64,000 nucleotides of DNA from NCBI RefSeq assembly GCF_003332885.2, contig NZ_QOWJ01000007.1:186001-250000 (forward strand), in the 5' to 3' direction. This DNA is from Paracnuella aquatica. GTDB lineage: Bacteria; Bacteroidota; Bacteroidia; Chitinophagales; Chitinophagaceae. A program made the position numbers and the translations under genes. Positions 17,814-27,502 of the stretch are shown one piece after another (positions within the stretch are counted from its first letter, which is position 1; every line of letters begins with the position of its first letter). The notes beneath the pieces were generated by a model. That model did not search any database and was not told the DNA's origin. It saw only the letters and a program-made list of their open reading frames with translations.

Positions 17814-19625
17814 TCATGTGGCGGCAGCATCCTCGTGCCGGCTTGCCGCCACAGTTTTAATGCGTTTGCCACCGGCCTTGTTCCAGTTTTTTAAAGAAAC
17901 CCGGCTGCGGAGTTGCTTCAGTTTTTGCGATTGTACAAACTTCACCACCAGGTGTTCCAAAAAGTGGTGAATGGGCACCAGCAGGGCGATAATAAAAATT
18001 TTGCCCAGCCAGATGTAGAGCGGCTTACCGTGTGCTGCGTGGTGCAGGCTGGTATCGATGAGGAGGATAATAAACTCGAACAGGCAGATAAACGAAATAT
18101 ACCCCAGCATCTTGGTAACAAACTTCGATACGGGAAACATGCCGGCCACAATCAGGAACACGAAAAGTACCACGATAGCCAGCGAAATAATGTTGTATTG
18201 CAGGTATTTTTCCCGCTCCATTTTGTGCTCCAGTTCCTGCAGGTCGTGCTGGTGAATATTGTTGGCCCGCTCCACCTCCAGCAGCGCCAGTTCGCGTCCG
18301 CTGTTTACCCGGTTGGCCGAATCGAGGTATAAAAGGTACTCTTCGTTGGAACTGTGTGCTGCTTTATAATCGCCGATGGCCGCCTGTGCCTGGCTGGTTG
18401 ATAGCAGCAGTTGCCGGTTGGCGAGCAAGGTGCACAACTGGCGGGAAAGGCTCAGGGCCGATGCAAAATAGGGGAGTGCCTTGTCCGGTGCGCCTAGCTG
18501 CAGGTAGCAATTACCAATGTTTTGGTTCAGCTCGATCAGCCCCGGTGCATCAAGTGCCTGGCGTAGTTCAGACTCCGCATTTTTATAATAAACAATTGCC
18601 GAATCGGGCTGACTGGCGTAAAAATATACCGAGCCGATCTGCCACTGAAACTGTGCCGGCCCGCGGTTGAGTTGCAATTGGTACAGGTCGGGATTGTTGT
18701 GCAGGTAGCTCAGTGCGGCAGCGCTGTTTTTCTCCACCACCATGTGGTAGGCAAACATGAGTTGTTTGGCAAACATCCGGTTGCGTTCCGAACCGAGGCT
18801 GTCCGACAGTTGCAGTGCCCGCTGGATGTATTCTTTCTGTTCTGCCACCCGCGCCAGGTCCACATAATCGTAGAGCATGCCATGTGGATCTTTCCGGCCG
18901 CGGTTTGCCTCCAGGCTTTTGTGCAGAATATTTTCGGCCAGGTCGGCCCGGCCCAAGCCGTTGTATAGCATGGCTATGTGGTGAAATGCGGCTGTTTGCT
19001 GCCCGTAGGCCTTTTCGGTATAAGCCAGGTCGTATGCCTGATTGTAGTGTTCATACGCGGTCAGTGCGTTGCCTTTACCTAAAAAAATATCACCAATCTC
19101 CAGTAGTAGCGCCGTCCGCACCGAATCCTGCGGCGATTTTTCAAGAGCCAGCGCAGCCTGTGCCGTTTGTTCCAAAGCGGCATCAAACCGGTTCCGGTTG
19201 CGCAAGATGGCGGCCTTGCGGATATGCGCCATCGCCTGATAGTCGTGCCTGCCTATCGAACGGGCATGGGCAAGGCCGCGGTCTACAAACTGCAGCGCCT
19301 TGTCGAATGTGGCCACCGAATTCCAGGAGTTGATGTTTTGGGCTGTGTAGGAAAACAGCACCTGCAATACCAGGTTCCGGTTAGCAGAGCTTTCGGCCAG
19401 CGAAAGCTGCTCCTGCAGCACGCTGTCGCCTTTAGTGGCGTCTTTATAAATATAATAATGGATGGCCAGCCGCCCCAGTGCCGCCACCTTTTCCGAATCG
19501 GAGGCGGCCTGTTGCACCTGCTGGCTAAGCTGCCGGATCTGTTGGTTATAATCGCTGGCTTGTTTTTGGGCCACACAAATTGCCGGTAAAAGCAGCAATA
19601 AAAAGAGCTGGAGCCGGAAGGGCAT
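17814..19625 (-). CDS. TPR protein with C-terminal membrane helices
   Basis: 603 residues. A signal peptide (MPFRLQLFLLLLLPAICVAQ) is followed by tandem TPR-like helix pairs up to about residue 430 (for example LLEIGDIFLGKGNALTAYEH and LNQNIGNCYLQLGAPDKALP). A coiled segment (LLEVERANNIHQHDLQELEH) precedes about four membrane helices, and a basic cytoplasmic tail follows (SQKLKQLRSRVSLKNWNKAG). This resembles Bacteroidota TPR sensor proteins in which a periplasmic TPR region is followed by a membrane part and a kinase or DNA-binding output. Here no output domain is present, only about 40 basic residues. The partner is unknown. Confidence 0.75.
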   Translation of the reverse strand: MPFRLQLFLLLLLPAICVAQKQASDYNQQIRQLSQQVQQAASDSEKVAALGRLAIHYYIYKDATKGDSVLQEQLSLAESSANRNLVLQVLFSYTAQNINSWNSVATFDKALQFVDRGLAHARSIGRHDYQAMAHIRKAAILRNRNRFDAALEQTAQAALALEKSPQDSVRTALLLEIGDIFLGKGNALTAYEHYNQAYDLAYTEKAYGQQTAAFHHIAMLYNGLGRADLAENILHKSLEANRGRKDPHGMLYDYVDLARVAEQKEYIQRALQLSDSLGSERNRMFAKQLMFAYHMVVEKNSAAALSYLHNNPDLYQLQLNRGPAQFQWQIGSVYFYASQPDSAIVYYKNAESELRQALDAPGLIELNQNIGNCYLQLGAPDKALPYFASALSLSRQLCTLLANRQLLLSTSQAQAAIGDYKAAHSSNEEYLLYLDSANRVNSGRELALLEVERANNIHQHDLQELEHKMEREKYLQYNIISLAIVVLFVFLIVAGMFPVSKFVTKMLGYISFICLFEFIILLIDTSLHHAAHGKPLYIWLGKIFIIALLVPIHHFLEHLVVKFVQSQKLKQLRSRVSLKNWNKAGGKRIKTVAASRHEDAAAT

Positions 19626-19705
19626 ATGCGTTGATTTTCTGGTGGAGGCTTAAGCTGTAGAAAGTTAGCGAATTAAAACCGCTTCTCATATGTTTAACCA
19701 GTTGG

Positions 19706-19719
19706 AACCATGCATGGTT
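19706..19719. promoter_or_regulatory. Perfect 14-bp palindrome upstream of atpD
   Basis: AACCATGCATGGTT equals its own reverse complement. It lies in the 320-base divergent gap between the TPR gene and atpD, about 120 bases upstream of the atpD -33 element. It could be an operator, but no regulator can be named. Confidence 0.35.
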
Positions 19720-19840
19720 GGAAACGATGGGGAAACGTGTATTCGCCAGTAATACCGCTCATTTAAACCAGCGTAAAAAATTTTATCCCACAATTGGGGA
19801 AAAATCCGCCGCTGCGGCCATATTATATGTGCGGGTATCA

Positions 19841-19871
19841 TTTGCTAATTACCCCCATCCCCTTACCTTTG
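19841..19871 (+). promoter_or_regulatory. Promoter of atpD
   Basis: TTTG at 19841-19844, a 19-base spacer, then TACCTTTG at 19864-19871: an exact match to the Bacteroidota promoter consensus. The predicted start near 19878 gives a leader of about 68 bases, which holds a small ACCGG/CCGGT hairpin. Confidence 0.8.
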
Positions 19872-19918
19872 CAGCCTGAAACTAAAACCGGTGTCAAAGG
19901 GTGCCGGTTCTTTTATAG

Positions 19919-21445
<1,527 letters not shown>

Positions 21446-21889
21446 GATTTCAGTACGTAGTACTTAGATTTGAGTACTTAGACTGAACTCCATGCACAAT
21501 TTCCGGGAACTTAAGATTTGGCAGCGATCGATTGACTTTGTGGCGGCAGTATATGAACTGGTGAAACAGTTCCCGCAGGATGAGCGCTATGGTTTGGTAA
21601 GTCAATTAAAGCGAAGCTCGGTTTCAATACCCAGTAATATTTCCGAAGGCGCAGGCCGGAGCACAAATGCGCAGTTCCGGCATTTTTTGGAAATCGCGAT
21701 GGGTTCTTGTAACGAAGTCGTTACACAATTGGAACTGGCTTGCAGGCTGAAGTTTATAACCGAGGAACAACGGACGACAGCTGTTGATGAAGCGTTCCAG
21801 ATCTACAAAATGATTCTGGGCTTTTACAACAAATTGGAATAAATCCAGGAGTGCTGCGTCTTGGTACTAAGTACTCAGTACTAAAAATC
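21446..21889. repeat. Word-hairpin flanking the inserted four-helix-bundle gene
   Basis: Left words CAGTACGTAGTACTTAG and TTGAGTACTTAG (21446-21483) are answered by TTGGTACTAAGTACTCAG and TACTAAAAATC (21861-21889). The arms are degenerate reverse complements built on AGTACTTAG. They start directly after the atpD stop, stop just before atpC, and enclose one complete gene. Confidence 0.75.
21492..21842 (+). CDS. Four-helix-bundle protein of the 23S rRNA intervening-protein family
   Basis: 116 residues. The opening MHNFRELKIWQRSIDFVAAV, the middle YGLVSQLKRSSVSIPSNISE, and EGAGRSTNAQFRHFLEIAMG followed by SCNEVVTQLELA are diagnostic of the IVP/four-helix-bundle family (first found in insertions of 23S rRNA genes, biochemical role unresolved). 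It lies between atpD and atpC on the same strand and is enclosed by AGTACTTAG inverted words, suggesting that gene plus arms moved together. Because it has no terminator, transcription from atpD should continue into atpC. Confidence 0.9.
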   Translation: MHNFRELKIWQRSIDFVAAVYELVKQFPQDERYGLVSQLKRSSVSIPSNISEGAGRSTNAQFRHFLEIAMGSCNEVVTQLELACRLKFITEEQRTTAVDEAFQIYKMILGFYNKLE

Positions 21890-21895
21890 TATTTC

Positions 21896-22153
21896 ATGAC
21901 TTTAGAAATATTGACTCCGGAACGCAAATTATTCAGCGGCGAAGTGTATGGTGTGCAGATGCCGGGCATTTCGGGTTCGTTTGAAGTGCTGGATAAACAC
22001 GCACCGCTGGTAAGTGCCCTCAAGGCCGGCCGCATCAAGGTGTTGCGCGACCGCCAGAACCATTTTGATTATTACGACATCAAAGGTGGTTTTGTAGAAG
22101 TGCTCAACAACCGCGTGTCGGTGCTGGTAGAAGGTGCTACCGTTGTAGAATAA
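21896..22153 (+). CDS. atpC: ATP synthase F1 subunit epsilon, short form
   Basis: From ATG at 21896 the product is 85 residues (MTLEILTPERKLFSGEVYGV, then MPGISGSFEVLDKHAPLVSA). An upstream in-frame start at 21851 would add residues encoded by the repeat arm, so I reject it. Only the N-terminal beta-sandwich is present; the C-terminal helical hairpin that inhibits F1 in many bacteria is missing, as is usual for Bacteroidota. It links the central stalk to the c-ring. Confidence 0.92.
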   Translation: MTLEILTPERKLFSGEVYGVQMPGISGSFEVLDKHAPLVSALKAGRIKVLRDRQNHFDYYDIKGGFVEVLNNRVSVLVEGATVVE

Positions 22154-22177
22154 GTTTACCGGTTTTTACATTGTATA

Positions 22178-22213
22178 AAAAAGCTGTTGTCCGCTGAGGC
22201 AGCAGCTTTTTTT
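22178..22213 (+). terminator. Terminator of the atpD-atpC unit
   Basis: AAAAAGCTGTTG (22178-22189) pairs with CAGCAGCTTTTT (22200-22211), one G-T pair, followed by T residues. Confidence 0.85.
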
Positions 22214-22330
22214 ATGTGCAGCCTTTTGGCCCTCGGCGCTGCCTTTACATCAAGGCAGCAAAATGGAGCTGCGTATTTTTATGTAATTCCATTGTTCCTG
22301 CGTCTCTTTGTTTTGCCCAATACATACTTT

Positions 22331-24208
22331 ATGAAACAGCTACTGCTTATCATTTCTTTGCTGCCCCAGGGTTTGCTGCAGGCGCAGGTGCGCAAAGTAC
22401 CTGCTGAAACGGCCATTCAGGCTGTTACCGTGTTTTCTTCCGGTGCACAAATCCAACGAACCGCAACCGTGGCGGTGCAACCCGGCCGGTCCGAAATACA
22501 GTTTACCAACCTGTCCAATCAACTGGATGCACAAAGCGTACAGCTTAAAGCAGATGCGGCCATCACGCTGTTGTCGGTGCAGGCTGTGAAAGACTTTTTT
22601 GGCGAACGCAAAGTGGAGCAGGAAGAAAAAGCTTTGCTGGAAAAACAAGCGGGTCTGAAGGATAAAATAGACGCCGATAACAAACTGCTGGAAGTGTACA
22701 AACAGGAGGAAGCCATGCTGATCAAAAACCAGGCTATTGGCGGCAGCACCGGCGTAAAAGCAGCCGAGTTGCAAGCTGCGCTGGACCTGCACCGGCAGCG
22801 ACTGACCGAGTTATATCAAAAGCAATTGGAAACCACAAAACGGGTACAATTGGCCCAGCAGGAGTGGGAGCGTACCCGCATGCAGATTGGTGAAATGGGC
22901 AAGAAGCGGGATAGTGTGCACAACTCCGTTGTTGCGTTAATTGAAAGCAAGGAAACACGAAGCATCCGGTTTACGCTTACTTACACGGTGAAGGACGCGG
23001 GCTGGTACGCCACTTACGATGTGCGGGTGGGCGAAGTGGGCAAACCCATCGACCTGACCATGACCGCCAACGTATTTCAACGCAGCGGCGAAACCTGGAA
23101 AGATGTGGCGCTCTTGCTGAGCACCGGCAACCCTACCGACAATGCCACACCATCGCAACTGCAACCCTGGCAACTGAATTTTTACGACCCTTCCACAGCA
23201 TGGATGCGCAACCAGCGGGTGCAGCCGGGTGTGGCCATGGGACGTGTTACTAACAATAAAAACGAACCCGTGGCGGGCGCCACTGTGCAAGTACGCAGTG
23301 GTAGCAGTACCGTTACCGATGCCAATGGATTTTTTAAATTACAAAACCTGCCTGTACAGGCCGTGGCTGTGGTTAGCGCTGTTGGATTTGAATCTAAAAG
23401 CTTTTCTTTAAAACCGGGATATTTTAATGTTCAATTAAACGAACAGCAAAACGCCTTGGATGAAGTAGTGGTAGTTGGTTATGGCACCCAAAATGCCGCA
23501 TTGGAAGGCCGTGTTGCGGGTGCTCAATTGAAAAGAGCGGTTGCAGCACCTGCGAAGCAAGAAGAGCTGCAAACAGTGGCAGTAACCACCGATTATAAAC
23601 CTACCACCACGGTGTATGCTATTGAAGACAAATACACTCTGGAGACCGACGGCAAAACCACCATCATACCTATTCGCAAATTGGCGGTGCCTGCGCTGTT
23701 TGAATATTATGCAGCGCCAAAATTGGATCCGGCTGCGTTTTTAACAGCGAAAATTACTTCGTGGCAGGAACTGGACCTGCAACCGGGTGAAGCATCCTTG
23801 TTTTTCGAAGGCACTTATTTGGGTAAAACTTATTTGGACCTGGCCAACGCCGGCGATACCTTGGGCTTGGCGTTGGGTAAAGACAACGGCATAAGGGTGC
23901 AACGCAAGCTGGTAAAGGAGTTTACGGCAAAGCGCCTGATTGGCGCCAACCGCACCGAAACAAAAGCGTTTGAAATTACGGTGCGCAATAATAAGCGCAT
24001 ACCCATCACCGTGATTGTTGAAGACCAATTCCCTGTATCGGTAAATAAGGAAATTGAAGTGGACGAACAAAAAGCCCCGGATGCACAATGGGACCGCGAA
24101 ACAGGCCTGCTGACCTGGAATGTTTCACTAGCACCCGGCGAAGAAAAAAAGCTGACCAGCAGTTACCGGGTTCGTTATCCAAAGGATCGTAAAGTGGTGT
24201 TGGAGTAG
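22331..24208 (+). CDS. DUF4139/MuiA-like protein with inserted carboxypeptidase-D-like and SusC-type motif
   Basis: From ATG at 22331 the product is 625 residues with signal peptide MKQLLLIISLLPQGLLQAQ. The N-terminal part (about 30-125) is the DUF4140-like domain (AVTVFSSGAQIQRTATVAVQ), followed by a coiled coil (about 85-200). The DUF4139 region begins with LTYTVKDAGWYATYDVRV and is interrupted at about 295-375 by a carboxypeptidase-D regulatory-like fold (MGRVTNNKNEPVAGATVQVR). That is followed by LDEVVVVGYGTQ, the signature found just before the plug in SusC-type TonB receptors. DUF4139 resumes afterwards (TTTVYAIEDKYTLETDGKTT to the end). Function is unknown; the protein is probably periplasmic or at the cell surface. 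Confidence 0.85.
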   Translation: MKQLLLIISLLPQGLLQAQVRKVPAETAIQAVTVFSSGAQIQRTATVAVQPGRSEIQFTNLSNQLDAQSVQLKADAAITLLSVQAVKDFFGERKVEQEEKALLEKQAGLKDKIDADNKLLEVYKQEEAMLIKNQAIGGSTGVKAAELQAALDLHRQRLTELYQKQLETTKRVQLAQQEWERTRMQIGEMGKKRDSVHNSVVALIESKETRSIRFTLTYTVKDAGWYATYDVRVGEVGKPIDLTMTANVFQRSGETWKDVALLLSTGNPTDNATPSQLQPWQLNFYDPSTAWMRNQRVQPGVAMGRVTNNKNEPVAGATVQVRSGSSTVTDANGFFKLQNLPVQAVAVVSAVGFESKSFSLKPGYFNVQLNEQQNALDEVVVVGYGTQNAALEGRVAGAQLKRAVAAPAKQEELQTVAVTTDYKPTTTVYAIEDKYTLETDGKTTIIPIRKLAVPALFEYYAAPKLDPAAFLTAKITSWQELDLQPGEASLFFEGTYLGKTYLDLANAGDTLGLALGKDNGIRVQRKLVKEFTAKRLIGANRTETKAFEITVRNNKRIPITVIVEDQFPVSVNKEIEVDEQKAPDAQWDRETGLLTWNVSLAPGEEKKLTSSYRVRYPKDRKVVLE

Positions 24209-24264
24209 GAGTTTTGTGACAGCTCATGCTGTTGCATTTTCGCTGCAGTGGCGGCCATCTCTGT

Positions 24265-24441
24265 CGTCATTGCGAGGAGCCGCGGTGTCCCTGTCATGTT
24301 GTAACTGGAGCGCCGAAGCAATCTCCTTTCCTCAAATGAGTATTTGTTGTAATTGTTTATTTGACACGATAAATTCCGGGAGATTGCTTCGGCGCCACCA
24401 TTTCAGAAAAGTAGTAATACGCTGCTGCGCCTCGCAATGAC
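24265..24441. repeat. GTCATTGCGAGG / GAAGCAATCTC palindromic element
   Basis: The 355-base gap 24209-24563 holds no gene. CGTCATTGCGAGG (24265-24277) is answered by CCTCGCAATGAC (24430-24441), and the inner arms GCGCCGAAGCAATCTCC (24310-24326) and GGAGATTGCTTCGGCGC (24379-24395) are exact reverse complements. This sequence type is a widespread dispersed palindrome in bacterial genomes. The remaining bases up to the cupin stop show nothing else. Confidence 0.85.
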
Positions 24442-24563
24442 AACCAACACCGACCACCAGCGCCACCGTTCAGCAATAATAAAAAGGCTAACACAAAAGT
24501 AAACCCTTCCTGCCCCTTCATCCCTTCGTGTCTTCGTGGTTCAAAACCTCAATAACACCACTG

Positions 24564-24890
24564 CTAGCTTTTAATCATCACCAGCATCATCTTAAAGCGT
24601 TCCACCGCTTTCAGTGCATGCGGCACATTGCCCGGTAAAATAATGCACTGGCCGGCCTGCACTGTTTGCGCTGCACCGGCAATGGATATTTCCGCACTGC
24701 CATCCAGAATATGCACCAGTGCTTCATGCGGAGAGCTGTGCTCCGACAAGCCTTCGCCGGCGTCGAAAGAAAACAGCGTGATGTTTCCCGAAGGTTTTTT
24801 AAGAATGGTTTTGCTCACTACCGAGCCATCTGCGTAGCCCACCGCATCGGCAGGCGAAAAAGGTTTACCGTTTTCAATAGCGTTGCTCAT
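24564..24890 (-). CDS. Cupin domain protein
   Basis: 108 residues. The small single-domain cupin has its first motif as LSEHSSPHEALVHILDGSAE (His and Glu ligands) and the second as GQCIILPGNVPHALKAVERF. It should bind a metal and possibly a small ligand; the substrate is unknown. Its promoter region, between it and yqgE, holds a perfect 8-bp inverted repeat that may be an operator. Confidence 0.82.
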   Translation of the reverse strand: MSNAIENGKPFSPADAVGYADGSVVSKTILKKPSGNITLFSFDAGEGLSEHSSPHEALVHILDGSAEISIAGAAQTVQAGQCIILPGNVPHALKAVERFKMMLVMIKS

Positions 24891-24932
24891 AAGTGTGGAT
24901 GTTTAGGGTGTACACGAATATTAAATGCGTCA

Positions 24933-24957
24933 TATTTCATCACATGAAATAAATATA
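24933..24957 (-). promoter_or_regulatory. Possible operator and -7 box of the cupin gene
   Basis: TATTTCAT (24933-24940), CAC, ATGAAATA (24944-24951) is an exact inverted repeat. It overlaps by two bases a TATATTTA box on the minus strand (24950-24957), one base from TAnnTTTG. A repressor binding here would block the promoter; no cognate regulator is adjacent. Confidence 0.4.
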
Positions 24958-24965
24958 GCATTCGA

Positions 24966-25517
24966 TTAGTTCAACTGCGGGTCGATAGGAAAGTTGATCA
25001 TCATTTCATAATCGCCACCCAGGTGTTTCAACGAATCTTTCCATATTTCCTCCACCTTCGGATGAAAGATCAGGTCGGTAGTTGCCTCCACGGTAAGCCA
25101 GGTTTTTTCCGCCATTTCTCCGTCCAGTTGCCCGTTGCCCCACCCCGAGTAGCCAATGAAAAAACGGATCTCGTTTACGTCCAGCGTTTCGTCCCGCAGG
25201 TGCTCCAGCACCGTGTCAAAATCGCCGCCCCAAAACACGCCTTCCATTATTTCAACACCGCCCGGAATCAGGTCGGGGCGGCCGTGTAAGAAATGCACCG
25301 TATTCATCTGTACCGGCCCGCCGTAGTACACCGGCACTTTAAAACCTTCAATTTCCGGGATCAGTTCGTCCAGCGTGTTTTCATACTGTCGGTTCAGTAC
25401 AAAGCCCACCGAGCCTTCATCCTGGTGCTCCGTCAGCAACACCACGGTACGCATAAAGTTGGGATCCTTCAAAAACGGGTCGGCAATAAGCAAAATACCG
25501 GCGGCTGGTTCTGTCAT
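24966..25517 (-). CDS. yqgE: YqgE/AlgH family protein
   Basis: 183 residues starting MTEPAAGILLIADPFLKDPN. The motifs RTVVLLTEHQDEGSVGFVLN, YYGGPVQMNTVHFLH and FFIGYSGWGNGQLDGEM are diagnostic of YqgE/AlgH, a conserved family of unknown biochemical role (AlgH is linked to alginate regulation in Pseudomonas). Full length, cytoplasmic. It lies downstream of no gene on its strand. A TACCTTTA box at 25534-25527 (minus) is one base from the consensus and may drive it. Confidence 0.92.
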   Translation of the reverse strand: MTEPAAGILLIADPFLKDPNFMRTVVLLTEHQDEGSVGFVLNRQYENTLDELIPEIEGFKVPVYYGGPVQMNTVHFLHGRPDLIPGGVEIMEGVFWGGDFDTVLEHLRDETLDVNEIRFFIGYSGWGNGQLDGEMAEKTWLTVEATTDLIFHPKVEEIWKDSLKHLGGDYEMMINFPIDPQLN

Positions 25518-25647
25518 ACGTTAAATTAAAGGTAAACGAACAGTTGAAACAAGCTTTCTTTCCGTAGGGTACAATAATCTTGTGCCAGCAAAATGCGCCG
25601 ATGGCACCGATTTTTGTAAACCCATAATTTTTCATCAACTTGTTCCA

Positions 25648-26988
25648 GTGAAACGGACATTTCCCATCATCATCGCACTCATCACGTTGTCGCTGCTCGG
25701 CATCATCTGGATCCAGGTGTCGTGGCTGCGCAATATGCTGCACTTAAAGGAAGAACAGGTAAAGGAAAAAGTAGCCGCCATCACTACGTTGGTGGGGCAG
25801 CAGCTGGCCGAGTACAAAGGCAATGCACCTACGGCCAAAGTGCGGGTATTCCCGGGCCTGTCCGATAATTTTTCGCTGGAACTGGCCAAGCCATACATTG
25901 TGGGGCAGCATTTTACCACCCTTGAAATTTATAATAAGATAAAGCTGGCCTTTGATGCGCAGCACATGAAAGATGTGCCCTTTGAATTTGGGCTTGCCAC
26001 GTTCCGCACCAATATGCCGTTGGTGTTCGAACGCAAATCGGCCAACTTTTACGATTGGTACGAAGACTCGATTTCGCACTATTCGTACACCTACCCGCTG
26101 GTACCTGCAGGAGGCTCTGTTGCCGAGAACCTGACGTTTGATGAAGTGCTGATTGTGGTGGTGCCCAGCATCAAAAATATTGTGGCCAAAAGCCTGGTGC
26201 CGCTCATGGTGTTTTCTATACTGTTGATGGTAGTAGTTATTGCAGCATTTTACCTCACCATCCACACCATGCTGAAGCAAAAAAAGCTCAGCGAGATCAA
26301 GAACGATTTTATCAACAACATGACCCACGAGTTTAAAACGCCTATTGCAACCATATCCCTGGCGGTGGATGCGCTGAAGAACGAAAAGGTGATGCACGAT
26401 CCGCAAAAGCTCCTGTATTTCTCCGGCATTATTAAAGAAGAAAACCAGCGCATGAACCGACAGGTGGAAACGATTTTAAAATCCGCGCTGATGGAGCGGC
26501 AGGAAATACAGCTCAATAAAAAGCCGCTGCATGTGCACCAGATCATCGAAGACGTGGCCGACAACTTTGCGCTGCGCCTGAATGAAAAAAGTGGCGAGCT
26601 CCAAACCGATCTCAACGCAACCAATGATTTGATTGATGCCGACGAAGTGCATATCTCCAACCTGGTGAACAACCTGATGGACAATGCCGTGAAATACAGC
26701 AAGGAAAACGTGGCGCCGCGCATTTGCCTCACCACCGATTCCACGCCCAGCAGTTTTATCCTGCGCATCGAGGACAACGGCATCGGCATGACCCGCGAAA
26801 CACTGAAACGTATTTTTGAAAAATTTTACCGGGCCCACACCGGCAACGTGCACAACGTGAAAGGGTTTGGCCTTGGCCTCAGCTATGTAAAAACCGTGGT
26901 GGAAGCGCACAACGGCGGCATCAAAGCCGATAGTACGCTGGGCAAGGGCAGCTGTTTTACCATTGAGTTTCCGCTGAAGAAAGCGTAG
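25648..26988 (+). CDS. Orphan membrane sensor histidine kinase
   Basis: 446 residues from GTG at 25648 (VKRTFPIIIALITLSLLGII); a TAATCTTG box at 25575-25582 would give a leader of about 60 bases, which favours this start over the GTG at 25582. Helix 1 is at about 6-27, a periplasmic sensor region follows to about 178, and helix 2 is LVPLMVFSILLMVVVIAAFY. The phosphoacceptor site is NNMTHEFKTPIATISLAVDA, followed by an N box (LVNNLMDNAVKYS), G1 (IEDNGIGM), F (FEKFYRAHT) and G2 (GFGLGLSYV). It is an intact HisKA-HATPase kinase of the RprX-like Bacteroidota type, but no response regulator is next to it. Confidence 0.9.
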   Translation: MKRTFPIIIALITLSLLGIIWIQVSWLRNMLHLKEEQVKEKVAAITTLVGQQLAEYKGNAPTAKVRVFPGLSDNFSLELAKPYIVGQHFTTLEIYNKIKLAFDAQHMKDVPFEFGLATFRTNMPLVFERKSANFYDWYEDSISHYSYTYPLVPAGGSVAENLTFDEVLIVVVPSIKNIVAKSLVPLMVFSILLMVVVIAAFYLTIHTMLKQKKLSEIKNDFINNMTHEFKTPIATISLAVDALKNEKVMHDPQKLLYFSGIIKEENQRMNRQVETILKSALMERQEIQLNKKPLHVHQIIEDVADNFALRLNEKSGELQTDLNATNDLIDADEVHISNLVNNLMDNAVKYSKENVAPRICLTTDSTPSSFILRIEDNGIGMTRETLKRIFEKFYRAHTGNVHNVKGFGLGLSYVKTVVEAHNGGIKADSTLGKGSCFTIEFPLKKA

Positions 26989-27034
26989 ACTTTTCCTGCT
27001 CTCAGTACCGCTCGTTATAATTGCTTTTAATAAT

Positions 27035-27067
27035 AAACAGCTACTTCATTGAAGTGGCTGTTTTGTT
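27035..27067 (+). terminator. Terminator of the orphan histidine kinase
   Basis: AAACAGCTACTTC (27035-27047) pairs with GAAGTGGCTGTTT (27051-27063), one mismatch, followed by TTGTTTTTT. Confidence 0.75.
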
Positions 27068-27167
27068 TTTTGTAACGAACGGCTAGATCTCTATCCAGCC
27101 TCTGTTGCGTCGCACACTTGTGCGGCTAGTAATTCTATTCGGCAAACTATAGTTTCAAGCTTTTTAC

Positions 27168-27384
27168 AGCCTAAGCCCGAAGGGCTTGAACCATCCATAG
27201 CCGCCGGTGCAACCGGCGGATAACAATGCCCCATGGTGCACTCAACCCCAGAGGGGTTGAACCTGTTCTGCAGCATACAATTGTTCAACTCCTTCGGGGT
27301 TGGGCAAATTCCATCTATGGTTTGAATTCCCTAACCCCCGGTTGCACCGGTGGCTATTCAACTTTCAGCCCTTCGGGCTGAAGG
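27168..27384. repeat. Composite palindromic repeat region
   Basis: The gap 26989-27502 (514 bases) has no gene. This block is a long imperfect palindrome with sub-hairpins: AGCCCGAAGGGCT, CCGCCGGTGCAACCGGCGG and CAACCCCAGAGGGGTTG on the left, mirrored by CAACTCCTTCGGGGTTG, CCCCCGGTTGCACCGG and CAGCCCTTCGGGCTG on the right. The elements appear in mirrored order, so the whole could fold into one cruciform-like structure. This resembles dispersed palindromes known in Bacteroidota. Confidence 0.8.
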
Positions 27385-27502
27385 AATATATAAGCACTGC
27401 TTGGATGCGTCGCTGCACACAGCATGACAAATGAACGGTGCAGCGTGATATCAATAAGTAAAGCGGGGTACTGAATTAAGCAGTCGTCAACATTTTAATC
27501 CA

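Noticed and set aside
27091-27288. 65-residue minus-strand frame in the repeat block before queA
   Set aside because: It lies entirely in palindromic repeats and has repeat-derived composition.
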